DNA of 64,000 bases from Plantactinospora mayteni. GTDB lineage: Bacteria; Actinomycetota; Actinomycetes; Mycobacteriales; Micromonosporaceae. The position numbers and the translations under genes are program-made. The notes beneath the pieces were generated by a model. That model did no database searches and had not been told where the DNA came from. It was given only the letters and a program-made list of their open reading frames with translations. The stretch is taken from contig NZ_BONX01000012.1 of assembly GCF_016862935.1 (NCBI RefSeq), positions 62,001-126,000 on the forward strand, in the 5' to 3' direction. Positions 33,960-41,810 of this stretch are shown here, one piece after another. Position 1 is the stretch's first letter. The number at the start of each line of letters is the position of its first letter.

Positions 33960-34231
33960 CCCAGCGCGGCGCGGCGGGCACCGATCCGCCCGACGACTAT
34001 CTGGAGGCGGCGATCCAGCGCCTGCTCACCGAGTGCACCGAGATCGCCGAGCAGGGCATCACGGTGACCCGCCGGGACCACTCCGTACTGCTCTGCGGCG
34101 AGGTGGAGAGCGCCCGGCGCCGCGAGGAGATCCTCCGCCTGGTGGTGGAGCACTTCCCCGAGGTGCCGGTGACCGTCGACATCGGACTGATCCGTACCCA
34201 GGCGCCGACCGAGGTGGAGGAGCTGCGGTGA
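33956..34231 (+). CDS. BON-domain-like small protein
   Basis: 91-residue soluble protein with a single BON-like alpha/beta domain: YLEAAIQRLLTECTEIAEQGITVTRRDHSVLLCGEVESARRREEILRLVVEHFP. BON domains usually bind membranes or phospholipid. No signal peptide here, so it should stay in the cytoplasm. Start ATG overlaps the stop of the nucleotidyltransferase gene. Its own stop lies 13 bases before the metallophosphoesterase. Confidence 0.7.
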   Translation: MTQRGAAGTDPPDDYLEAAIQRLLTECTEIAEQGITVTRRDHSVLLCGEVESARRREEILRLVVEHFPEVPVTVDIGLIRTQAPTEVEELR

Positions 34232-34244
34232 GGGAGGCGGCGAC

Positions 34245-35018
34245 ATGGTGATCCGGATAGCGGCGGTCGGCGACGTGCACCTGGACCAGGACGTGGTCGG
34301 GCGGTTCCGGCCCGCCCTGGAACAGTTGCCGGAGAGCGCCGACGTCCTGCTGCTGGCCGGTGACCTGACCAGGCACGGCACCGAGTCCGAGGCCCGCTGC
34401 GTGGCGACCGAGTTCGGCGACCTCGGCGTACCGGTGGTCGCGGTGCTCGGCAACCACGACCACCACTGCGACGAGGTGCCGGCGGTGATCCGGGTACTGG
34501 AGGACGCCGGCATCCTGGTGCTGGAGGGCACCAACGTGGTGCTGGAGTGTGCCGGGGTGCGGCTCGGCATCGCCGGGGCGAAGGGCTTCGGCGGCGGCTT
34601 CGCCGGCCGGTGCGCCAGCGAGTTCGGCGAACCCGAGATGAAGGCGTTCGTCCGGACCACCAGCGCGATCGCCGACCAGCTCGGCGAGGCGTTGCGCGAG
34701 ATGGACTGCGACCTGCGGGTGGCGCTGACCCACTACGCCCCGGTACCCGACACTCTGGCCGGGGAACCGCCGGAGATCTATCCGTTCCTCGGCTCGTACC
34801 TGCTCGGTCAGGCCATCGACTCGGCGCCGACCGAGTTGGCGCTGCACGGGCACGCGCACGCCGGCAGCGAGCGGGGCACCACCCCGGGCGGGGTACGGGT
34901 CCGCAACGTCGCGCACCCGGTGATCAAGCAGGCGTACAGCGTGTTCCACCTGCACCCGCCGTACGCCGGGGCCACCGCGGGCAAGGTTTCCGCGGTCAGC
35001 GCCGGGGGTAGTTCCTGA
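34245..35018 (+). CDS. Metallophosphoesterase (calcineurin-like)
   Basis: 257-residue enzyme with all the binuclear-metal motifs: GDVH (Asp10, His12), GDL (Asp40), GNHD (Asn70-Asp72), a later TH (ALTHYAP) and the final GHAHAG. Members hydrolyse phosphomonoesters or diesters; this one has no signal peptide, so the substrate is probably a cytoplasmic nucleotide or phosphoprotein. The AGGGAGGCG site in front supports ATG 34245. Operon context with a nucleotidyltransferase suggests opposite acts of adding and removing a nucleotide group, which is inference. Confidence 0.9.
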   Translation: MVIRIAAVGDVHLDQDVVGRFRPALEQLPESADVLLLAGDLTRHGTESEARCVATEFGDLGVPVVAVLGNHDHHCDEVPAVIRVLEDAGILVLEGTNVVLECAGVRLGIAGAKGFGGGFAGRCASEFGEPEMKAFVRTTSAIADQLGEALREMDCDLRVALTHYAPVPDTLAGEPPEIYPFLGSYLLGQAIDSAPTELALHGHAHAGSERGTTPGGVRVRNVAHPVIKQAYSVFHLHPPYAGATAGKVSAVSAGGSS

Positions 35019-35021
35019 GGC

Positions 35022-35165
35022 ATGGACTTCCTGCTCTGGATCCTCGCGGTTGTACTGGTGGTCGCTGGTGTGCTGGCACTGTTCCGGCGGCAGATCCTCT
35101 GGGGCGTCGTACTCATCATCGTCGGCCTGCTCGTCGGCCCCGGCGGCGTCAGCATCTTCAGTTGA
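35022..35165 (+). CDS. GPGG-motif small membrane protein
   Basis: 47-residue protein, four bases after the phosphoesterase stop with CTGAGG at the junction. It starts MDFLLWILAVVLVVAGVLAL, a single hydrophobic span, continues with FRRQILWGVVLIIVGLLV as a second, and ends GPGGVSIFS. The two spans and the GPGG end match a small actinobacterial family of that name. Function unknown. Placement at the end of the operon suggests it acts with the upstream proteins at the membrane. Confidence 0.8.
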   Translation: MDFLLWILAVVLVVAGVLALFRRQILWGVVLIIVGLLVGPGGVSIFS

Positions 35166-35298
35166 CGCACGGCCGAAGACCCCCACGGACAAGCCGGGGT
35201 CACCGCGCCCGGGTCTCCCGCTCCCGCTGGGTGACCCGGGCCCGGCGGCCCCGGCGAACTGTCTGTCCGGCCTACCGGCGGCCGGGGCTGTCAGCGGC

Positions 35299-36078
35299 TC
35301 AACACCGTGGTACGCCGGGGATGAAGCCGTCGTAGCCGGTGAGGACGTACGCGTCGGAGATGAACCGGCCGGTGCCGATCCGGTCCCAGATGTTGCTGGT
35401 GCCGTAGGTGCCGGTCACCGTGGTGCCGGTGGTCTGGCAGTAGATGGTGACCCCGGCGCCGTCGGCGACCGTGCCGACCGAGGAGTAGTTGGTGCCCGGC
35501 CCGGACCGGACGGTGAGCGGGCCGCCGGCGGTGTTCACCGTGCCGGAGCCGGTGCCGCCGCCGGAGCAGGCGTTGTCGCTGGTGTAGGTGTGGGTGCCCC
35601 AGTAGAGCGCGAGCGCGCCGTTGAACCGCACCTGGACGTCGGAACCGTTGAGCCGCTGCTCGTAGTGCAGGTGCGGGCCGGTGGAGCCGCCGGTGGTGCC
35701 GACGTACCCGATCACGGTGCCGTAGCCGACGGTCCGCCCGACGGCGGTGTTGAAGCTGTTCAGGTGGGCGTAGTAGGTCGTGTACCCGCTGCCGTGGTTG
35801 ATCCGCACGTACTTCCCGTAGCTGGTGTTGCCGAGGTCGGTGACGACGTCGACGGTGCCGGGGGCGCTGGCCACCACCGGGTCGCCCAGGTCGTCGGTGC
35901 GGTTGAAGTCGACCGCGTTGGCCGGGCTGTGGTTGGTCCGGGTCTGCCCGGACCAGGACTGGCCGCAGGGGAACGGCACCTTGAAGGTGGGTGCGGCGGC
36001 GGCCGGCGAGGCCGGCACCAGCACCGCGGCGGCCAGCAGCAGGCCGGCACCGACGGAAGCGAACAGGCGGAAGCGCAC
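35299..36078 (-). CDS. Secreted M23-type peptidase with SH3 domain
   Basis: 259-residue exported protein. A signal peptide (LFASVGAGLLLAAAVLVPASPAAAA) precedes an M23 LytM-like domain with NHSPANAVDFN and GPHLHYE, supplying the HxnD and HxH zinc sites, and the typical DLGDPVVASAPGTV. A C-terminal bacterial SH3 domain follows (GGPLTVRSGPGTNYSSVGTV). GTG 36078 has GGGAGG five bases upstream. Such enzymes cut peptide cross-links in the wall or in competitors' walls. Confidence 0.88.
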   Translation of the reverse strand: MRFRLFASVGAGLLLAAAVLVPASPAAAAPTFKVPFPCGQSWSGQTRTNHSPANAVDFNRTDDLGDPVVASAPGTVDVVTDLGNTSYGKYVRINHGSGYTTYYAHLNSFNTAVGRTVGYGTVIGYVGTTGGSTGPHLHYEQRLNGSDVQVRFNGALALYWGTHTYTSDNACSGGGTGSGTVNTAGGPLTVRSGPGTNYSSVGTVADGAGVTIYCQTTGTTVTGTYGTSNIWDRIGTGRFISDAYVLTGYDGFIPGVPRC

Positions 36079-36093
36079 GATGACCTCCCATGG

Positions 36094-36135
36094 CGAAAGT
36101 TTTCCATGTATCAATTGATCGTGGCAGAAAACTTC
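36094..36135. promoter_or_regulatory. AT-rich nested palindromes upstream of the M23 gene
   Basis: The perfect palindrome atcaattgat (36110-36119) is flanked by the arms gaaagttttc (36095-36104) and gaaaacttc (36127-36135), an imperfect outer dyad. This is among the most AT-rich 40 bases in the window and lies directly before the secreted M23 gene, divergent from the HD protein. Candidate operator/promoter. Confidence 0.5.
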
Positions 36136-36192
36136 AGCCAGCGGAAGAGCGGAACCATGCGCGGGGAGGACCCGCCAATCGGACCGATCCGG

Positions 36193-36198
36193 TATACC
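36193..36198 (+). promoter_or_regulatory. -10 box before the HD-domain gene
   Basis: TATACC followed by T lies eight bases before ATG 36207 and there is no ribosome binding site, which suggests a leaderless mRNA. Confidence 0.4.
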
Positions 36199-36206
36199 TG
36201 GACGAC

Positions 36207-36962
36207 ATGGCCTCGCCGACGTACCTGAGGAGCATGCCGCTGCACGCCGTGACCGAGGTCTACGGCGAAGCCGGCCTGCGGGACCGGTTCCGGCTGGAGG
36301 CCGAGCGCTTCGCCCCGGCGGAGCAGACCCGGCTGACGGCGGCGCTGGACCTCGCCGGCACGCTGCACCGCGACGACCGACGGGTTCGCGAGCCCTACCT
36401 CAACCACCTGCTCCGGGTGGCCATCCGGATCATCTGCTACTACTCGGTGACCGACGTCGACGTGATCGTGGCGGCGCTGCTGCACGACGCGGTGGAGGAC
36501 CATCCGGCGGAACTCGCCGGACTGCCCGCCGGGACGACCGGGCCGGCGGCCACCGAGGCGGCGCTGGCCGAGGTGGCCCGGCGGTTCAACCCCCGGGTCG
36601 CCCGGCTGATCGCGGCGGTCACCAATCCGGAGTACGACCCCGCCCGCGACCGGAACGAGCAATACCACGCGCACCTGGCGGAGAGCCTGGACGGGGAACC
36701 CTGGGCCCGGGTGATCAAGGTGTCCGACTTCACCGACAACGGCGTGGGGGTCATCCACACCACCGGCGACAAGGTGCACCGCTCGGCGCGGAAATACCGC
36801 CCCCTGGTGCCGCTCTTCCGTGACCTGGTCACCCGGCCGGACACCCCGCTCTCCGCCGACGCGCGGGCACACATCCTCGGCCAGCTCGACCTCGCCGAAC
36901 AGCGCTTCGCCGCGATCCTCGACGAGCCCGAACCCGCCCCGGCGGTCCCGGCCGCCGAGTAG
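36207..36962 (+). CDS. HD-domain phosphohydrolase related to (p)ppGpp hydrolases
   Basis: 251-residue single-domain HD protein. The motif YLNHLLRVAIRIICYY is followed by VAALLHDAVEDHP (HD plus ED), and later VIKVSDFTDNGVG, matching the RelA/SpoT-type hydrolase domain without a synthetase. Small alarmone hydrolases have this build, but other nucleotides are possible. Start ATG 36207 is set by the promoter spacing; the longer frame upstream is not coding-like. Monocistronic. Confidence 0.82.
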   Translation: MASPTYLRSMPLHAVTEVYGEAGLRDRFRLEAERFAPAEQTRLTAALDLAGTLHRDDRRVREPYLNHLLRVAIRIICYYSVTDVDVIVAALLHDAVEDHPAELAGLPAGTTGPAATEAALAEVARRFNPRVARLIAAVTNPEYDPARDRNEQYHAHLAESLDGEPWARVIKVSDFTDNGVGVIHTTGDKVHRSARKYRPLVPLFRDLVTRPDTPLSADARAHILGQLDLAEQRFAAILDEPEPAPAVPAAE

Positions 36963-37050
36963 CCGGGCAGCCTCCGGCTGACCGGCAGGCTGTTGGCAGG
37001 TTTCCGAATCGTTACGGCCTCGTGGCTCGCCGGGTCTGGACGACCTTGGC

Positions 37051-37064
37051 TGCAAGCGCTTACA
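37051..37064. promoter_or_regulatory. LacI-family operator upstream of the sugar importer
   Basis: TGCAAGCGCTTACA is a near-perfect 14-base palindrome around the CG centre, the classical LacI/GalR-type operator core (AAGCGCTT). It lies 71 bases before the solute-binding protein start. The LacI gene downstream is the likely binder. Confidence 0.8.
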
Positions 37065-37134
37065 TGTGGTGACGCCCACAGGCCGGCTCGGAAGCCAACA
37101 GGTGACCGGCACGCCGGCACGAAAGGAGGACGGC

Positions 37135-38478
37135 ATGGCGGTCCAGTCCAGACCACGCCAGGCCTTCGCGATTGCCAGTGTGTTGGCCCTGGCACTTGGC
37201 GCCACCGCCTGTTCCGGCGACAGCGAGAGCGGGCTCGACCCCGACTCGGCGGAGTGCCAACCGTACTCGGCCTACCAGGGTCACGACGGCGAGAGCGTTT
37301 CCATCTACGCGTCGATCCGGGACGCCGAGGCCGACCTGCTCCGGCAGTCGTGGAAGCAGTTCGAGGACTGCACCGGCATCGAGATCAAGTACGACGGCAG
37401 CGGCGAGTTCGAGGCTCAGCTCCAGGTCCAGGTGGACGGCGGCAACCCGCCCGACCTGGCCTTCATCCCGCAGCCCGGGCTGCTCGCCCGGTTCGCCCAG
37501 GCCAACAAGCTCAAGCCGATGACGGCGGAGCAGAAGACCCTGGCCGAGGCGAACTACCCGGCCGACTGGCTGAAGTACGCCACCGCTGGTGGGCAGCTCT
37601 ACGGCACGCCGCTCGGCGCGAACGTGAAGTCCTTCGTCTGGTACTCGCCGAAGGCGTTCGCCGAGAAGGGCTACCAGGTGCCGACCACCTGGCAACAGTT
37701 GATGGAACTCAGCGACAAGATCGCGGCGACGAACCAGAAGCCCTGGTGCGTCGGGCTGGAGTCGGGCGAGGCCACCGGCTGGCCGGCGACCGACTGGATC
37801 GAGGACCTGATGCTGCGTACGCAGCCGGCGGAGGTCTACGACCAGTGGACCACCCACGGCATCCCGTTCAACGACCCCCGGGTACTCCAGGCGGTCGACC
37901 AGGCGGGCCAGGTCCTCAAGAACCCGAAGTACGTCAACGGCGGCTACGGTGACGTGAAGAGCCTGACCACCACCCCGTTCCAGGAGGGCGGCCTGCCGAT
38001 CCTCCAGGGCCAGTGCTCGATGCACCGGCAGGCGAACTTCTACGCCAACTACCTGCCGGAGGGCACCAAGGTCGGCCCGGACGGCGACATCTACGCCTTC
38101 TACTTCCCGGCCGTCGACCCGGCCAAGGGCAAGCCGGTACTCGGCGGCGGCGAGTTCACCGTGGCCTTCACCGACGGCCCGGCGGTGCAGGCGGTCCGGC
38201 AGTACCTGATGACCGGCGAGTACGCCAACTCCCGGGCCGCGCTCGGCAACTGGATCTCGCCGAACAACAAGCTCGACGTCAGCAAGGTCGAGCAGGCGGT
38301 CGACAAGCTCTCGATGGAGGTCCTGCTCGACAAGAGCGCGGTCTTCCGGTTCGACGGCTCCGACCTGATGCCGGCCGCCGTCGGCTCCGGCACCCTCTGG
38401 AAGGGCATGGTCGACTGGGTCAACGGCAAGGACACCAAGAGCACCCTCGACTTCATCGAAGGCTCCTGGCCGAAGTGA
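37135..38478 (+). CDS. Sugar ABC transporter solute-binding lipoprotein (alpha-glucoside type)
   Basis: 447-residue exported lipoprotein. The lipobox LALALGATAC places the acylated Cys at residue 26. The mature part is a cluster-1 binding protein (VSIYASIRDAEADLLRQSWKQFEDCTGIEIKYDG ... DLAFIPQPGLL), most like alpha-glucoside-binding AglE proteins. ATG 37135 has AAAGGAGG in front. It is the first gene of the importer operon, downstream of a LacI operator, with a strong hairpin before the permease genes that would favour higher levels of the binding protein. Confidence 0.92.
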   Translation: MAVQSRPRQAFAIASVLALALGATACSGDSESGLDPDSAECQPYSAYQGHDGESVSIYASIRDAEADLLRQSWKQFEDCTGIEIKYDGSGEFEAQLQVQVDGGNPPDLAFIPQPGLLARFAQANKLKPMTAEQKTLAEANYPADWLKYATAGGQLYGTPLGANVKSFVWYSPKAFAEKGYQVPTTWQQLMELSDKIAATNQKPWCVGLESGEATGWPATDWIEDLMLRTQPAEVYDQWTTHGIPFNDPRVLQAVDQAGQVLKNPKYVNGGYGDVKSLTTTPFQEGGLPILQGQCSMHRQANFYANYLPEGTKVGPDGDIYAFYFPAVDPAKGKPVLGGGEFTVAFTDGPAVQAVRQYLMTGEYANSRAALGNWISPNNKLDVSKVEQAVDKLSMEVLLDKSAVFRFDGSDLMPAAVGSGTLWKGMVDWVNGKDTKSTLDFIEGSWPK

Positions 38479-38488
38479 CACCCCCTGA

Positions 38489-38520
38489 CGGTCCGGCCCG
38501 CGCCGCAGCGGGCCGGACCG
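38489..38520 (+). terminator. Intra-operon hairpin between binding protein and permease
   Basis: Thirteen-base perfect arms (38489-38501 and 38508-38520; cggtccggcccgc and complement) with a six-base loop, ten bases after the binding protein stop. Such structures often protect the upstream message and partly terminate transcription. Confidence 0.65.
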
Positions 38521-38554
38521 TCGGCTTCCCGTTCGTTCCGGCTTGGAGGCGCTG

Positions 38555-39622
38555 ATGGAGTTCGCCGACGAGGCACCGAAGCTGCTCATGCTGCTCTACG
38601 GCCTGATCGCCTTCGCGGTCGTGGTCGGCGGACTGCTCGTGCTGCTTGACGTCGTACCCAACTGGTTCGCCCGGCGCCGCGAGGCGGCGCTGGTCGCGGC
38701 CTCGGCCGAGGGCTCGGCGGTCGCCGCCGGCCCCCGGCCGCGCCGCCGTTCGGTGGTGAACCGCCCGGAGGGCGTACTCGCGCTCTTCTTCCTGCTGCCC
38801 ACCCTGCTGCTGCTCGCGATCGGCCTGGTCGTACCGGCCGTCCGGACCACCGTCCTGTCCTTCATGGACGGTGGCAGCGACAACTGGGTCGGGCTGGCCA
38901 ACTACAAGTGGATGTTCGCCCAGGACGAGATCCTCGGCATCCTCACCAACACCCTGATCTGGGTGGTCCTGGTGCCGCTGGTGGCCACCACCATCGGGCT
39001 GGTCTACGCCGTCCTGGTCGACCGGGCCCGGTTCGAGTCGGCGGCCAAGGCCCTGATCTTCATGCCGATGGCGATCTCGTTCGTCGGCGCCAGCATCATC
39101 TGGAAGTTCGTCTACGCCTACCGCTCCGGCGAATACGACCAGATCGGCCTGCTCAACCAGGTCTGGGTGATGGTCGGCGGCGAGCCGCAGCAGTGGCTCA
39201 ACAACCCACCACTGAACACCCTGCTGTTGATCGTGATCATGATCTGGATCCAGGCCGGCTTCGCCATGGTGGTGCTCTCGGCCGCGATCAAGGCGATCCC
39301 GAACGACGTCGTCGAGGCGGCCCGGCTGGACGGGGTGAACCCCTGGCAGATGTTCTGGCAGATCACCCTGCCGAGCATCCGGCCGGCCCTGATCGTCGTG
39401 GTGGTGACCGTCTCGATCGCCACCCTCAAGGTCTTCGACATCGTCCGGACCACCACCAACGGCAACTTCGACACCGGCGTGATCGCCAACGAGATGTACA
39501 ACCAGGCGTTCCGGTTCGGCCAGACCGGGCAGGGGTCGGCGCTGGCCGTCTTCCTCTTCGTCCTGGTGATCCCGATCGTGATCTACCAGGTCCGCAGCCT
39601 GCGCAAGCAGCGGGAGGTATGA
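38555..39622 (+). CDS. Sugar ABC transporter permease (AglF-like)
   Basis: 355-residue membrane protein with an extra N-terminal span (residues about 13-32) before the six-span core, as in AglF/MalF-type permeases. The EAA loop that contacts the ATPase is EAARLDGVNPWQMFWQITLPSIRP. ATG 38555 sits behind GGAGG; the TTG at 38543 is inside that site. The next permease gene begins two bases after the stop. No ATPase is encoded in the cluster, so a shared MsiK-type ATPase elsewhere must drive it. Confidence 0.92.
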   Translation: MEFADEAPKLLMLLYGLIAFAVVVGGLLVLLDVVPNWFARRREAALVAASAEGSAVAAGPRPRRRSVVNRPEGVLALFFLLPTLLLLAIGLVVPAVRTTVLSFMDGGSDNWVGLANYKWMFAQDEILGILTNTLIWVVLVPLVATTIGLVYAVLVDRARFESAAKALIFMPMAISFVGASIIWKFVYAYRSGEYDQIGLLNQVWVMVGGEPQQWLNNPPLNTLLLIVIMIWIQAGFAMVVLSAAIKAIPNDVVEAARLDGVNPWQMFWQITLPSIRPALIVVVVTVSIATLKVFDIVRTTTNGNFDTGVIANEMYNQAFRFGQTGQGSALAVFLFVLVIPIVIYQVRSLRKQREV

Positions 39623-39623
39623 G

Positions 39624-40595
39624 ATGATGACCACCACCACTCCTCCTGCGCCGGCCGGCACGGAATCCGTGCCGGGCCCGCCGGTCACCCGGGCCGCCCG
39701 GGTACGCCGTCGGCTCAACAGCCCGATCGCGACCGGCGCCTCGATCCTGATCGCGGTGCTCTGGACGGTGCCCACCTTCGGGCTCTTCGTCTCGTCGTTC
39801 CGGCCAGAGGACGAGATCAAGACCACCGGCTGGTGGACCGCCTTCAGCAATCCCCAGTTCACCCTCCAGAACTACCAGGAGGTGCTCTTCGGCCGCTCGG
39901 CCTCCTCCGGGCAGCTCGCCGGCTACTTCATCAACTCCCTGGTGATCACGATCCCGTCGGTGCTCTTCCCACTGGCCTTCGCCGCGCTGGCCGCGTACGC
40001 GCTGGCGTGGATGAACTTCAAGGGGCGGGACTGGATCTACATCGCCGTCTTCGCGTTGCAGATCGTGCCGTTGCAGATGGCCCTGGTACCCCTGCTCAGC
40101 TTCTTCTCCGAGGGGGTCAGCCTGGGCGGCATCGAGCTGATGCCGGCGTGGAACCTCGACGATGAGGAGAAGTTCGTCCAGGTCTGGTTCGCACACACCT
40201 GCTTCGCGCTGCCGGTCGCCGTCTTCCTGCTGCACAACTTCATCTCGCAGCTTCCGAAGGACCTGATGGAGGCGGCCCGGGTGGACGGCGCCACCCACCC
40301 GAAGATCTTCCGCTCCATCGTGCTGCCGCTGATCGTGCCGGCGCTGGCCGCGTTCGGCATCTTCCAGTTCCTCTGGGTCTGGAACGACCTGCTGGTGGCG
40401 CTGATCTTCGCCGGTGGCGGCAGCGAGACGGCACCGCTGACCGTACGTCTGGCCGAGCTGGCCGGTACCCGGGCCAACGAGTGGCAGCGGCTCACCTCCG
40501 GCGCGTTCATCTCGATCGTCGTACCGCTGATCGTGTTCCTGTCCCTCCAGCGCTTCTTCGTGCGTGGCCTGCTCGCCGGCGGCGTCAAGGGTTGA
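39624..40595 (+). CDS. Sugar ABC transporter permease (AglG-like)
   Basis: 323-residue permease of the MalG/AglG type with six spans and the EAA loop MEAARVDGATHPKIFRSIVLPLIVPA. It starts at ATG 39624 with GGAGG from the end of the previous gene. The large periplasmic-side loop (FSEGVSLGGIELMPAWNLDDEEKFVQVW) is typical of AglG proteins. It pairs with the upstream permease to form the membrane pore. Confidence 0.92.
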   Translation: MMTTTTPPAPAGTESVPGPPVTRAARVRRRLNSPIATGASILIAVLWTVPTFGLFVSSFRPEDEIKTTGWWTAFSNPQFTLQNYQEVLFGRSASSGQLAGYFINSLVITIPSVLFPLAFAALAAYALAWMNFKGRDWIYIAVFALQIVPLQMALVPLLSFFSEGVSLGGIELMPAWNLDDEEKFVQVWFAHTCFALPVAVFLLHNFISQLPKDLMEAARVDGATHPKIFRSIVLPLIVPALAAFGIFQFLWVWNDLLVALIFAGGGSETAPLTVRLAELAGTRANEWQRLTSGAFISIVVPLIVFLSLQRFFVRGLLAGGVKG

Positions 40596-40614
40596 CCGGC
40601 CGTAACGGGCCGAC

Positions 40615-40646
40615 GACTGCCGGGCGGGCTCCACCGCCCGGCAGTC
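40615..40646 (+). terminator. Terminator hairpin after the importer genes
   Basis: Thirteen-base perfect arms (40615-40627 and 40634-40646; gactgccgggcgg and complement) with a six-base loop, 19 bases after the permease stop. LacI downstream therefore probably has its own promoter. Confidence 0.65.
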
Positions 40647-40700
40647 GGGACCCGGGCCGGGCAGTCGTCACCGGCGGTACGGCCGGATCAGGATGGCACT

Positions 40701-41726
40701 GTGACCACAATCGACGATGTGGCCCGGTTGGCGGGGGTCTCCACCGCCACCGTCTCCCGGGCACTGCGCGGGCTGCCGACGGTCTCCGAGACGACTCGGA
40801 CCCGGGTACTGCGCGCCGCCGAGCAACTCGACTACACCGTGTCGCCCAGCGCCTCCCGGCTGGCCGGTGGCAAGACCGGCACCGTAGCGGTGATCGTCCC
40901 CCGGATCGCCACCTGGTTCGTCGGCGCCGTGGTGCAGGCCGCCGAGGAGGTCCTGCACACCGCCGGCTACGACCTGCTGCTCTACAACATCGGCGGCCGG
41001 GAGCAGGCCCGGACGCGCCTGCTGCACAAGTCCAACCTGCCCAAGCGGGTCGACGCGGTGATGCTGGTGGCGACGCCGATGCGCGCCGACGACCGGGCCA
41101 CCATCGCCAGCCTGGCGCTGCCGGGCGTCACGGTCGGCTCCGGAACGGTGGTACCGGGCTGGCCGAGCATCCGGATCGACGACCGGGCCGCCGGCCGGGC
41201 CGCCACCGAGCACCTGCTGAGCCTCGGGCACCGGCGGATCGCCTGCGTCTGGGGCGAGCCGGTCGACGAGTACTCGCATCCCGCCCATCTGGAGCGGCAC
41301 CGCGGCTACCGGGAGGCGCTCGACGGCGCCGGGCTCGGCCCCGACCCCCGGCTCGGCATCGCGGCCCGGGCGGACGCCGCCGGTGGCCGCGCGGCCACCG
41401 AACGGCTGATCGCCCGGGGCGAGCTGCCCACGGCGATCTTCGCGAGCTGTGACGAGGTGGCGATGGGGGTGCTGAACGCGCTGCGAACGGCCGGGCTGCG
41501 GGTGCCGCAGCAGGTCAGCGTGATCGGCGTCGACGACCACGACCTGGCCGGCGCGTTCGGCCTGACCACCGTGGCCCAGCCCGCGGCCGAGCAGGGCCGG
41601 CTCGCCGCCGGTACGCTGCTGGGCCCGCTGGCCGGCCGGACCCGGACCGGGGAGGAGTCGGCCCCGGTGGTCCTGCCCACCCGACTCGTGCTACGCGATT
41701 CGACCGGTCCGCCTCGGGAGGACTGA
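40701..41726 (+). CDS. LacI-family transcriptional regulator
   Basis: 341-residue regulator. The N-terminal helix-turn-helix and hinge (TTIDDVARLAGVSTATVSRALRGLPTVSETTRTRVLRAAEQLDYTVSPSASRLAGGKTGTVAVIV) lead into a periplasmic-binding-protein-like sensor domain. It begins at GTG 40701; CAGGAT six bases upstream could be a -10 for a leaderless message. It lies between importer and GH13 genes and very likely binds the operator at 37051. Inducer probably an alpha-glucoside; inferred from neighbours. Confidence 0.92.
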   Translation: MTTIDDVARLAGVSTATVSRALRGLPTVSETTRTRVLRAAEQLDYTVSPSASRLAGGKTGTVAVIVPRIATWFVGAVVQAAEEVLHTAGYDLLLYNIGGREQARTRLLHKSNLPKRVDAVMLVATPMRADDRATIASLALPGVTVGSGTVVPGWPSIRIDDRAAGRAATEHLLSLGHRRIACVWGEPVDEYSHPAHLERHRGYREALDGAGLGPDPRLGIAARADAAGGRAATERLIARGELPTAIFASCDEVAMGVLNALRTAGLRVPQQVSVIGVDDHDLAGAFGLTTVAQPAAEQGRLAAGTLLGPLAGRTRTGEESAPVVLPTRLVLRDSTGPPRED

Positions 41727-41810
41727 GCCTCGATCATCGGGAAGACTGGACCTCGACCGACCGGACTCGTACCCCGGGCCCGCGCGGGTCACGACCGATG
41801 GGAGAGCACC

